Shown here: positions 46,699 through 53,599 of the stretch, in pieces
Numbering within the stretch: the first letter of the stretch is position 1
Layout of the letters: the number at the start of each line of letters is the position of its first letter
Translations under genes and position numbers: made by a program
Assembly (NCBI RefSeq): GCF_019375555.1
Contig: NZ_JAHXDN010000003.1
Span: 496,001 to 560,000, forward strand
Direction: 5' to 3'
Length of the DNA: 64,000 bases
Source: Roseobacter insulae
GTDB lineage: Bacteria > Pseudomonadota > Alphaproteobacteria > Rhodobacterales > Rhodobacteraceae
The notes under the pieces: model-generated
Told to the model about the DNA's origin: nothing
The model's database searches: none
The model's input: the letters and a program-made list of their open reading frames with translations, nothing else

Positions 46699-47133
46699 AT
46701 GTCATCAGACCCGAAATACCTGTCTCTTCTGGCCGATCTCGCAACGCAAGATCCGCTGGATCTTGATCCCCTGATCTTTGATGTTCCGCAGCGCGCCCCG
46801 GCATCCGATTTCAAGGCACCGGCCTTGCCACCGTCAACCGCCCTGTGGAAAACCTCGGAGGATGGTGCCTCCCACATCGGGTTGCGCCTCACCCGCCGGC
46901 TGGAAAATCCAAGCTTTCTGGCCGCAAGACTGGCAGCCATCGCGGTGGAGCGGCAGATCATCCCGGTTTTCCTGAGCCATATCGGGGTCAGTGGCATGCA
47001 AAGGTTCGGGTTCCGGGTGGAACAGATGTCCGGGACGACTGATGCAGAACGCGCAGCCTGCGAGGATCAGCTCAGGCGTTTCTGGAACATGGCGATGATC
47101 ATCGACGCCGCCGACATTGAAAAACTGGGATAA
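46699..47133 (+). CDS. Conserved hypothetical protein (144 aa)
   Basis: The protein begins MSSDPKYLSLLADLATQDPL and has no signal peptide or membrane helix. A segment of about 60 residues from TSEDGASHIGLRLTRRLENP to FLSHIGVSGMQRFGFRVEQM could be a small alpha/beta fold. I recognise no family. Two bases separate it from the two-domain glycosyltransferase, so it is most likely its partner or regulator. The longer frame from 46639 lies inside the previous gene and was not used. Confidence 0.65.
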   Translation: MSSDPKYLSLLADLATQDPLDLDPLIFDVPQRAPASDFKAPALPPSTALWKTSEDGASHIGLRLTRRLENPSFLAARLAAIAVERQIIPVFLSHIGVSGMQRFGFRVEQMSGTTDAERAACEDQLRRFWNMAMIIDAADIEKLG

Positions 47134-47355
47134 GGGTCCCTGTCATCCTTACGGCGGAAGGCCGGTCGCTTGTAACCCGGCCTCCCATTCGGGCTGGTGG
47201 CCCGCGGGGCGCTGGCGGCGCGGGTCATTTGCCGCCAGAAATCCGGAATCGGTTGCAGGATGAGTGGCCAAAGTGCCTAAAAATTTACGCACTCGGACAC
47301 AAAAAATGCGACCCAGGGGGCCGCATCCTGCAAAAAATCGCTTGTCGCGCCGGTA
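47134..47355. other. Intergenic region between the glycan operon and the DUF882 gene
   Basis: Two stem-loops lie here: AGGCCGG at 47159-47165 with CCGGCCT at 47177-47183, and a GC-rich CCCGCG/CGCGGG pair near 47200-47224. Neither has a T-run, so termination would have to be Rho-assisted. No gene is seen in the region. Confidence 0.5.
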
Positions 47356-47925
47356 TCAGCGACCCCAGGTCCGCACGACGCCACAATCCATGTGGACGAA
47401 GTTCGAGCGCGAGTATTTACCAACTCCGCCGCCCTTGCAGGCTTGTGCCGCACGCGCAATCTGACCGACCGAGCGGGCAGACAGGCGCAGGTCGGCTGCC
47501 TGACCTTTCATATGTAGCGAATTCTTTGCCACCGCGCGGCTGCGGGAACGCAACATCGCGTTGGTCTGGGGGCTGCGATAGCCCGACAGCAGCATATAGG
47601 GTTCGTTCACATCCAGCAGGTTGTGCGCCGCCGACATGATGTCGATGGTGCGCAGATCCATGGACGTGACCCCATCAGTGCGCCAGTCGCGCATGAAGTG
47701 GTTGATTTCCTTGACTGATTCCTTGATGTACTTGCCTTCGACCCAATAGATCATGTCGATGCGTTCGCCGGTGCGACCGGAATACATTCGGATGCGTCGG
47801 ATATCGCCACCGCCGCGCAGAAATCCTGCGGCTTTGGCGAAAGTTGGTGCTGCTGTGAGTGTCGTCGCTGCAAATGCGCCAAGTAGCGCACGCCGGGTCA
47901 TACCCGTTGAGCTGTCGATCGTCAT
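47356..47925 (-). CDS. Tat-exported DUF882 (YcbK-like) peptidase-like protein
   Basis: The 189-residue protein begins MTIDSSTGMTRRALLGAF, with a twin-arginine export signal (TRRALLG) and a cleavage site near AKA. The mature part is the M15-like DUF882 domain with zinc ligands in LHMKGQAADLRL (His and Asp) and FVHMDCG (His). Such proteins are taken as murein endopeptidases or cell-wall-binding; the exact role is uncertain. The start at 47925 avoids an 18-codon extension with no family likeness. It is divergent from the L,D-transpeptidase gene, a second peptidoglycan enzyme. Confidence 0.9.
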   Translation of the reverse strand: MTIDSSTGMTRRALLGAFAATTLTAAPTFAKAAGFLRGGGDIRRIRMYSGRTGERIDMIYWVEGKYIKESVKEINHFMRDWRTDGVTSMDLRTIDIMSAAHNLLDVNEPYMLLSGYRSPQTNAMLRSRSRAVAKNSLHMKGQAADLRLSARSVGQIARAAQACKGGGVGKYSRSNFVHMDCGVVRTWGR

Positions 47926-48238
47926 GTGGTCATTGCCCCGTATTCTGCCTTTACCCGTGATGTTACACGAGGGTGTCATCTCTTCCCCAGATGCAACATT
48001 GGTATGTCATAGCCCCGATTGTTAACCAAGTCCTGAAAGTCAGACCGACTGTTTTTGCGCAATTTTAGGCAAAATCCCGCCAATACTGTGCAACCTGTTT
48101 AAACTTCCCCCGGGCCGATGCGCGCTTGCATCACGTTCATTTTTCCTTGACCGCTTTCCGAATTGTTATTGGACAAGCGGCAGGGGGATCGTCAGAAAAG
48201 TAGAGCTTTTTGGTTTTATAATCTGTGTGGGGAAACCT
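47926..48238. other. Divergent promoter region of the DUF882 and L,D-transpeptidase genes
   Basis: This 313-base gap is AT-rich relative to its flanks. On the rightward side TATAAT at 48217-48222 is a perfect -10 element, but no good -35 is found 17 bases upstream; a TTGACC at about 48147 is too far. The leftward side has no obvious -10. No RNA gene is seen. Confidence 0.5.
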
Positions 48239-49852
48239 ATGTCATCCTTGGTATTGCGCAATCGCAGCTTTTTCGCCGTTCTGGCGAGCTTTGTTTTCGT
48301 TGTTTCGACCTTTCTGATCCCCGCGCCCGCGCTCGCGCAGGGCACGGCGTTCAAACAGGCCGTCGCCGAAGCGGCTGCGCGCGACAAGGACATCGCGGCC
48401 TTTTACCAGGCCAATGGGTACGAAGGCATCTGGACAGGCAAGGGGCGTGACAGGAACCGTCGCGCAGCCCTGGTCCAGGCGCTGAAGGCGGCCGGAAATC
48501 ACGGGCTGCCATCCGCGCGATACGACGTCGACGGGTTGCAGGCCAAGATGAAAGCGGCCCGGACACAGCGTGATCTGGGCCTGCTTGAGGTGGAGATCAG
48601 CCGGGTGTTTCTGCAATATGCGCGTGACATCCAGACCGGCGTTCTGATCCCGGGCCGTGTCGACCGGGCGATTGTGCGCAAGGTCCCGTATCGGGACCGT
48701 ACCTCCTACCTGACGAATTTCGAGAAATCCTCGCCCAAGGGATTCTTTCGCGCCCTTGCCCCCAGGACCACCGAATACACCGCGCTGATGAAGGAAAAGC
48801 TGCGCCTGGAGAAGCTCCTTGCCCAGGGCGGATGGGGGCAGACAGTGCCGTCAAAGACGCTCAAACCGGGTGCCTCGGGCGCTGCCGTCGTGGCCCTGCG
48901 GGACCGTCTGGTGCGCATGGGATACCTCAAGCGCAACGCGGGCAAGACCTATGATGCGAATATGACCAAGGCCGTTCAGCAGTTCCAGCGCGCGCACGGG
49001 CTGGCACAGGATGGCGTCGCGGGCCCCGGCACGATGACAGAGATCAATACCTCGGTGCAGACCCGCCTCCAGTCAGTGATCGTGGCGATGGAGCGCGAGC
49101 GCTGGTTGAACCAGGACCGCGGGCGCCGCCACGTGGAAGTGAACCTCGCCGATTTCACCGCCAAGATTATCGACAACGGCAAGGTGACCTTCGAGACGCG
49201 CTCGGTCATCGGTCACCGGGAGCGGGACCGCCAGTCGCCGGAGTTTTCGGACGTGATGGAATTCATGGTGATCAACCCCAGCTGGTACGTGCCGCGCTCC
49301 ATCGTCACCAAGGAATATCTGCCCGAATTGCAGAAAGACCCCAATGCAGTGAACCACATCGAAATCACCGACAGTCAGGGGCGGCGGGTTGACCGTTCGG
49401 TGGTGGATTTCACGCAATTCACCGAACGCACGTTCCCTTTTGCAATGCGGCAGCCGCCGAGCCGGGGCAACGCGCTGGGTCTGGTGAAGTTCATGTTCCC
49501 CAACCCGCATAACATCTATCTGCACGACACGCCGGCCAAGAATCTTTTTGGGCGAGAAATTCGTGCCTACAGCCACGGCTGCATCCGTCTGGCCGACCCC
49601 TTCGATTTTGCCTATGCGCTGCTGTCCAAACAGACCAATGACCCGAAAGGCCTGTTTCAGGCCAAACTGGCAACCGGCACGGAACAGCAGGTCAACCTCA
49701 AGCAACCGGTTCCTGTCCATATCATCTACCGCACCGCGTTTGTGGATGGCAAAGGCCGCACCCAGTTCCGCCGTGACATCTATGGCCGCGACGCGAAGAT
49801 CTGGAAGGCACTGGCCAAGGCAGGGGTAGCAATGCGCGCCGTTCAGGGTTAA
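48239..49852 (+). CDS. L,D-transpeptidase of the YcbB/LdtD type
   Basis: This periplasmic enzyme forms 3-3 cross-links in peptidoglycan or attaches protein to it. The 537-residue protein has a signal peptide (AVLASFVFVVSTFLIPAPALA), the YcbB N-terminal scaffold, a peptidoglycan-binding domain around LKPGASGAAVVALRDRLVRM, and the YkuD catalytic domain with the active cysteine (Cys448) in SHGCIRLADPFD. The ATG at 48239 has GGGGA a few bases upstream. It forms part of a small envelope group with DUF882 and lpxD. Confidence 0.95.
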   Translation: MSSLVLRNRSFFAVLASFVFVVSTFLIPAPALAQGTAFKQAVAEAAARDKDIAAFYQANGYEGIWTGKGRDRNRRAALVQALKAAGNHGLPSARYDVDGLQAKMKAARTQRDLGLLEVEISRVFLQYARDIQTGVLIPGRVDRAIVRKVPYRDRTSYLTNFEKSSPKGFFRALAPRTTEYTALMKEKLRLEKLLAQGGWGQTVPSKTLKPGASGAAVVALRDRLVRMGYLKRNAGKTYDANMTKAVQQFQRAHGLAQDGVAGPGTMTEINTSVQTRLQSVIVAMERERWLNQDRGRRHVEVNLADFTAKIIDNGKVTFETRSVIGHRERDRQSPEFSDVMEFMVINPSWYVPRSIVTKEYLPELQKDPNAVNHIEITDSQGRRVDRSVVDFTQFTERTFPFAMRQPPSRGNALGLVKFMFPNPHNIYLHDTPAKNLFGREIRAYSHGCIRLADPFDFAYALLSKQTNDPKGLFQAKLATGTEQQVNLKQPVPVHIIYRTAFVDGKGRTQFRRDIYGRDAKIWKALAKAGVAMRAVQG

Positions 49853-49856
49853 ATCA

Positions 49857-49878
49857 GCCCCCTGATCATTCAGGGGGC
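49857..49878 (+). promoter_or_regulatory. Hairpin covering the lpxD ribosome binding site
   Basis: GCCCCCTGA at 49857-49865 pairs perfectly with TCAGGGGGC at 49870-49878 around a TCAT loop. The AGGGGG of the lpxD ribosome binding site (49872-49877, eight bases before the ATG) is in the 3' arm, so the hairpin would hide it. There is no T-run, so a simple terminator is less likely, though it directly follows the transpeptidase stop. Confidence 0.6.
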
Positions 49879-49885
49879 GTGCATC

Positions 49886-50989
49886 ATGACTTCACCGGCT
49901 GGCTTCAGCGTCAAGGAAATTGCCACGGCACTTGAGGCCGATGCTTTCGGGGATACCTCTCTGCGCGTTCTGCGCGCGGCAGAACCCAAAAATGCCGGCC
50001 CCGACGACATCGCCATGGCGACGAGCAAGTCCTACGCCGACACTTTGGCAGAGGGCGACGCGCGGGTCGCAATGCTGTGGCAGGGTGCGGATTGGGAAGC
50101 CTTCGGGCTCAAGGCAGCGATCATTCCGAAACGTCCACGCTATGCGATGTCCGGCATCACCAGGCTGATGGACCCCGGTCAGGGATTTGAGCCCGGCATC
50201 CATCCGACGGCGGTGATCGATCCTACCGCCGACCTGGGCGATGACGTGAGCGTCGGGCCTTTCACAGTGATCGGCGCGGGCGCGCGGATCGGCGCACGGT
50301 CAGTTATCGGCCCGCAATGCTTCATCGGCTGGAATGCTCGCATCGGCGAAGACGCGTTTCTGCGCGAAGGTGTCGGGATCGGCGCGCGGGTGCGCATCGG
50401 GGCGCGCTTCATTGCACAGCCAGGGGCACGGATCGGCGGCGATGGCTTCTCCTTCGTGACCCCTGATACATCCGCCGTGGAGAAAACCCGCAGCACGCTC
50501 GGCGAAACGCAGGACACCACCGGGCAATCCTGGACGCGTATTCACTCGCTGGGCGCCGTCACGTTGGGCGATGACATCGAGATCGGCATGAACTCGGTCA
50601 TTGATTGCGGCACGATCCGCGACACGGTTGTGGGTGACCGGACAAAAATCGACAACCTTGTGCACATTGGCCACAATTGCGTCATCGGCACTGATTGCCT
50701 GTTATGCGGCTGTGTTGGGGTCGCAGGCTCCGTCGATGTGGGCAATTTCGTCATCCTGGGCGGTCAGGTTGGTGTCAGCGACAATCTCTTTATCGGTGAC
50801 GGCGTGATCGCGGGCGGCGGCAGCAAGATCCTGTCGAATGTTCCGGCGGGGCGTTCCATCCTCGGCTACCCGGCCATCAAAATGGACACGCATGTCGAGA
50901 CCTACAAGATACTGCGTCGCCTGCCGCGGCTGGTCCGCGACATTGCTGCCTTGCAGAAAGCGGTTTTCAAATCGGACGCGAACGACTAA
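49886..50989 (+). CDS. lpxD: UDP-3-O-acylglucosamine N-acyltransferase LpxD
   Basis: LpxD adds the second 3-hydroxyacyl chain in lipid A synthesis, from acyl-ACP to UDP-3-O-acylglucosamine. The 367-residue protein has the N-terminal LpxD domain and the left-handed beta-helix of hexapeptide repeats (IGAGARIGARSVIGPQCFIG and later IDNLVHIGHNCVIG), with the catalytic His in the VHIGHNC region. It ends in an alpha-helical tail. It is followed 33 bases later by an acyl carrier protein gene, not by the usual fabZ-lpxA, so this lpxD appears in a different setting. Confidence 0.95.
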   Translation: MTSPAGFSVKEIATALEADAFGDTSLRVLRAAEPKNAGPDDIAMATSKSYADTLAEGDARVAMLWQGADWEAFGLKAAIIPKRPRYAMSGITRLMDPGQGFEPGIHPTAVIDPTADLGDDVSVGPFTVIGAGARIGARSVIGPQCFIGWNARIGEDAFLREGVGIGARVRIGARFIAQPGARIGGDGFSFVTPDTSAVEKTRSTLGETQDTTGQSWTRIHSLGAVTLGDDIEIGMNSVIDCGTIRDTVVGDRTKIDNLVHIGHNCVIGTDCLLCGCVGVAGSVDVGNFVILGGQVGVSDNLFIGDGVIAGGGSKILSNVPAGRSILGYPAIKMDTHVETYKILRRLPRLVRDIAALQKAVFKSDAND

Positions 50990-51022
50990 ATCCCAAGCAG
51001 GCAGCGTGAAAGGAACAGACGC

Positions 51023-51280
51023 GTGAGCATCAAGGATAAGGTCATCGCGATCATTGCGGATCAAGCTGTGCTGGAACCTTCCGATGTCCGTATGGACAGC
51101 ACGCTCGAAGATCTTGGGATCGACAGTCTGGGGCTGGTGGAAAGCATTTTTGCCATTGAGGAAGAATTCGACATCAACGTGCCGTTCAACGCGAATGATC
51201 CACAGGCATCGGACTTTGACATCTCCAGCGTATCGTCCATCATCGCCGGTATCGAGCAGTTGAAAAAAGAGCAGAGCTAG
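51023..51280 (+). CDS. Acyl carrier protein (specialised)
   Basis: The 85-residue protein is an acyl carrier protein with the phosphopantetheine serine (Ser35) in LGIDSLGLVESIF. The start is GTG at 51023 with AAAGGAA upstream. It differs from the standard fatty-acid AcpP and is followed six bases later by a ketosynthase gene, so it likely feeds a special acyl chain, perhaps to LpxD. Confidence 0.88.
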   Translation: MSIKDKVIAIIADQAVLEPSDVRMDSTLEDLGIDSLGLVESIFAIEEEFDINVPFNANDPQASDFDISSVSSIIAGIEQLKKEQS

Positions 51281-51286
51281 ACCCCC

Positions 51287-52495
51287 ATGAAACGCGTGGT
51301 CATCACTGGCGCCGGCACGATCAACGCGCTGGGGCATGACGTGGCATCGACCTTGTCAGCCATGGCGGAGGGCACCTGCGGTATCGGCGCATTGGATTTG
51401 CGTGACGTCGAGAGGCTGTCCATTCAGATCGGCGGTCAGGTACGCGGCTTCGAGGCCGAAGGACGCTACAACCGTCAGCAGATGTCGCTCTATGATCGCT
51501 TCACCCAGTTCACCCTGGCCGCCGCAAAAGAGGCCATAGACCAATCCGGCCTCATTTTCAGCGGCGAGCTGGCGGCGAAATCAGGTGTCGTTCTGGGCAC
51601 CGCGGGCGGCGGGGTCAGCACCTGGGATGACAACTACCGCTCGGTGTACGAGGACGGAAAAAACCGCGTGCATCCCTTTGTCGTCCCCAAGCTGATGAAC
51701 AATGCGGCGGCCTCGCATGTGAGCATGGAATACAACCTGAAGGGGCCTTCCTTCACGGTATCCACCGCCTGCGCCTCCTCCAACCACGCGATGGCACAGG
51801 CCTTCAGCATGGTCCGCTCGGGCATGGCGCCCGCGATGGTGACCGGCGGGTCAGAAAGCATGCTGTGCTTTGGGGGCGTGAAAGCCTGGGAAGGGTTGCG
51901 CGTGATGAGCCGCGACGCCTGCAGACCGTTCTCCGCCAATCGCAATGGCATGGTGCAGGGGGAAGGCGCGGGCGTGTTTGTCTTCGAAGAATACGCCCAT
52001 GCAAAGGCGCGCGGCGCGGATATCCTGTGCGAGGTGTCGGGGTTCGCCATGTCGTCGGACGCCAGCGACATCGTGATGCCGTCGAAAAGCGGCGCGGCGC
52101 GCGCGATGGCCGGGGCGCTCAGCGACGCGCGGATCAACCGCGAAGACGTCGGCTATATCAATGCGCACGGTACCGGGACCGCGGCCAATGACAAAACCGA
52201 ATGTGCTGCGGTAGCGGATGTCTTTGGCCCGCATGCGGACAGGCTGATGATCAGTTCGACCAAATCCATGCATGGGCATCTCATTGGCGGCACGGGGGCT
52301 GTGGAACTGCTCGCCTGCATCATGGCATTGCGTGAGGGCGTCATTGCCCCGACCATCGGATACGAGGAACCGGATCCGGAGTGTGCGCTGGACGTGGTGC
52401 CAAACGAGGCGCGGCAAGCGAAGGTCACAGTGGCGATTTCAAATGCCTTTGCCTTCGGTGGCATGAACGCCGTCCTCGCCCTGCGCGCCATCTGA
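51287..52495 (+). CDS. Beta-ketoacyl-ACP synthase (FabF-like)
   Basis: The 402-residue condensing enzyme has the catalytic Cys162 in VSTACASSNHAMAQ, His in INAHGTGTAANDKTE and His in STKSMHGHLIGGTGAVE, the full Cys-His-His triad. It elongates acyl-ACP by two carbons. The dedicated ACP gene lies six bases upstream, and lpxD before that. The set points to a dedicated acyl chain for lipid A or another envelope lipid. A bidirectional terminator follows. Confidence 0.93.
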   Translation: MKRVVITGAGTINALGHDVASTLSAMAEGTCGIGALDLRDVERLSIQIGGQVRGFEAEGRYNRQQMSLYDRFTQFTLAAAKEAIDQSGLIFSGELAAKSGVVLGTAGGGVSTWDDNYRSVYEDGKNRVHPFVVPKLMNNAAASHVSMEYNLKGPSFTVSTACASSNHAMAQAFSMVRSGMAPAMVTGGSESMLCFGGVKAWEGLRVMSRDACRPFSANRNGMVQGEGAGVFVFEEYAHAKARGADILCEVSGFAMSSDASDIVMPSKSGAARAMAGALSDARINREDVGYINAHGTGTAANDKTECAAVADVFGPHADRLMISSTKSMHGHLIGGTGAVELLACIMALREGVIAPTIGYEEPDPECALDVVPNEARQAKVTVAISNAFAFGGMNAVLALRAI

Positions 52496-52496
52496 C

Positions 52497-52531
52497 AAAA
52501 AAGGGCCGCCCCGGATGGCGCGGCCTGTTTT
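52497..52531. terminator. Bidirectional intrinsic terminator between the ketosynthase and ialB genes
   Basis: A stem of GGCCGC at 52504-52509 and GCGGCC at 52520-52525 is flanked by an A-run on the left (52497-52502) and TGTTTT on the right. It serves two convergent genes. Confidence 0.75.
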
Positions 52532-52549
52532 CTGGAGCCGATCATTCCG

Positions 52550-53173
52550 TCATTGGCGAATGACGGAAACCTTTTCATATCCGGCCGTGAACCCCTTGAG
52601 CGACAGGGTCACATCCACTTTCTGATCCGGTGCCAGGATCGGCACGATCGTCAGAGTCGCCGTCACACCCTTCTTGAAACTGTCGACATCCGCCTCGGTC
52701 AGCCCGATCCGGGCATAACATCCAATGGAGTTGCAAAAGGCGAAAGGGTATCGCTTTGACTGTTTGTCATCGATCTTGACCGAGAGCTGCTCGCCCAGCG
52801 ATGTCTCCAGCGGCACGATGATCGTGGCCCCGGCCTTTGCCTGGCCACCTTCCGGCAGGCGGAACAGGGTGAATTCCGAAATCGGCGTGCCTTCGCCATC
52901 GGCGAGCAGCTGATACATCTGGCAGGGGTCATCCCCATCTTCGGTCTTGATGCATCGCAGGCTCCAGTCGCCGAATTCCTCGCTCACGTAGGTTTCGCCG
53001 ACCTTGGGTCCCTCCGGTTCGACTTCGCCAAGGCTCAGTTCGCTTTCGATCGCGGGCTTTTCGGGGGTCTCTTCCTCGGTTGTATCCGTCTGGGCAAACG
53101 CGGTGGCGGACACAAAAGCGAAAGGCAGCGCCAACACCAGATTGCGCATCAATGATAAAGTAAGCTTGGGCAT
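52550..53173 (-). CDS. Invasion-associated locus B (IalB) family protein
   Basis: The 207-residue exported protein has a signal peptide (MRNLVLALPFAFVSATAFAQ) and the IalB-type domain with paired cysteines (WSLRCIKTEDGDDPCQMY and FCNSIGCYARIG), FTLFRLPEGG and the closing LKGFTAGYEKV. Its function in free-living species is not established. The ATG at 53173 was chosen; the frame extension runs through the terminator and candidate-sRNA region and is unlikely to be coding. It is convergent with the ketosynthase gene. Confidence 0.88.
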   Translation of the reverse strand: MPKLTLSLMRNLVLALPFAFVSATAFAQTDTTEEETPEKPAIESELSLGEVEPEGPKVGETYVSEEFGDWSLRCIKTEDGDDPCQMYQLLADGEGTPISEFTLFRLPEGGQAKAGATIIVPLETSLGEQLSVKIDDKQSKRYPFAFCNSIGCYARIGLTEADVDSFKKGVTATLTIVPILAPDQKVDVTLSLKGFTAGYEKVSVIRQ

Positions 53174-53282
53174 GATTGCTCCGTTTTCATGGCTTTTGGG
53201 CGGTGTATCATGCCGACATGGGAGTGTCAGTCCCGAGAAGATCAAATCGCCCGCTGCGCACGACTTTTTTTGACCATCCGGG

Positions 53283-53353
53283 AAAAGAAAAAGGGATGCG
53301 CTGAGCATCCCCTTCCCAATTTGTCTTCTCCCCGTCGGACTGGCCGACTTATT
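53283..53353 (-). ncRNA. Candidate small RNA A, about 70 nt
   Basis: On the minus strand, GGGATGC-TCAGC-GCATCCC followed by TTTTTCTTTT (53311 to 53283) is an excellent intrinsic terminator. About 50 bases upstream a promoter (TTGACG, 17 bases, TAGCTT) is seen. The predicted RNA begins near 53353, has a small hairpin (GTCGG-CCAGT-CCGAC) and a purine-rich single strand (GGGGAGAAGAC to GGGAAGG) before the terminator. No frame inside encodes a plausible protein. The 5' end is approximate. Confidence 0.55.
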
Positions 53354-53359
53354 GCAGGG

Positions 53360-53388
53360 AAGCTACGAAACGTCGCACTTGGCGTCAA
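53360..53388 (-). promoter_or_regulatory. Promoter of candidate small RNA A
   Basis: On the minus strand, TTGACG (53388-53383) and TAGCTT (53365-53360) are separated by 17 bases. The -35 element is a near-consensus match; the -10 is weak. Confidence 0.45.
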
Positions 53389-53443
53389 CTAAAAACACCG
53401 AAGTTTTACCGCGCCGCCATCACATTTATGTAAGGGCGTCCCG

Positions 53444-53548
53444 AAAAAAGGCCGCACCGATAATCGGCACGGCCAGTCTGACAGGGAGGATGCCCGGACC
53501 GGAAAGAACACATCCGGCCAACGAGCGATTTGACTATGGCGCGCAAAG
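53444..53548 (-). ncRNA. Candidate small RNA B, about 105 nt, with anti-Shine-Dalgarno-like segment
   Basis: The minus-strand end is a strong terminator: GGCCG-TG-CCGA-TTA-TCGG-TG-CGGCC followed by six T (53474 to 53444). Upstream on that strand lie a hairpin (CCGGA/TCCGG) and ATCCTCCCTG, whose CCTCCC can pair with ribosome binding sites. A possible promoter is TGCACA (53583-53578), 17 bases, TACGAT (53560-53555). This layout is reminiscent of CCUCCUCCC-containing alphaproteobacterial small RNAs, but I cannot confirm membership. The 5' end is a guess. Confidence 0.45.
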
Positions 53549-53599
53549 GTTAACATCGTATGGTCAGGCGGAGTTTTTGTGCATGAAGGAAGCAGTAGC

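Larger units (their letters stand above)
53174..53599. other. Intergenic region holding two candidate leftward small RNAs
   Basis: This 426-base gap between ialB and the HerA-like gene has two strong intrinsic terminators on the minus strand and no protein gene that would use them. They are listed separately with the candidate RNAs. The left 110 bases (53174-53282) hold the ialB leader and probable promoter. Confidence 0.7.
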
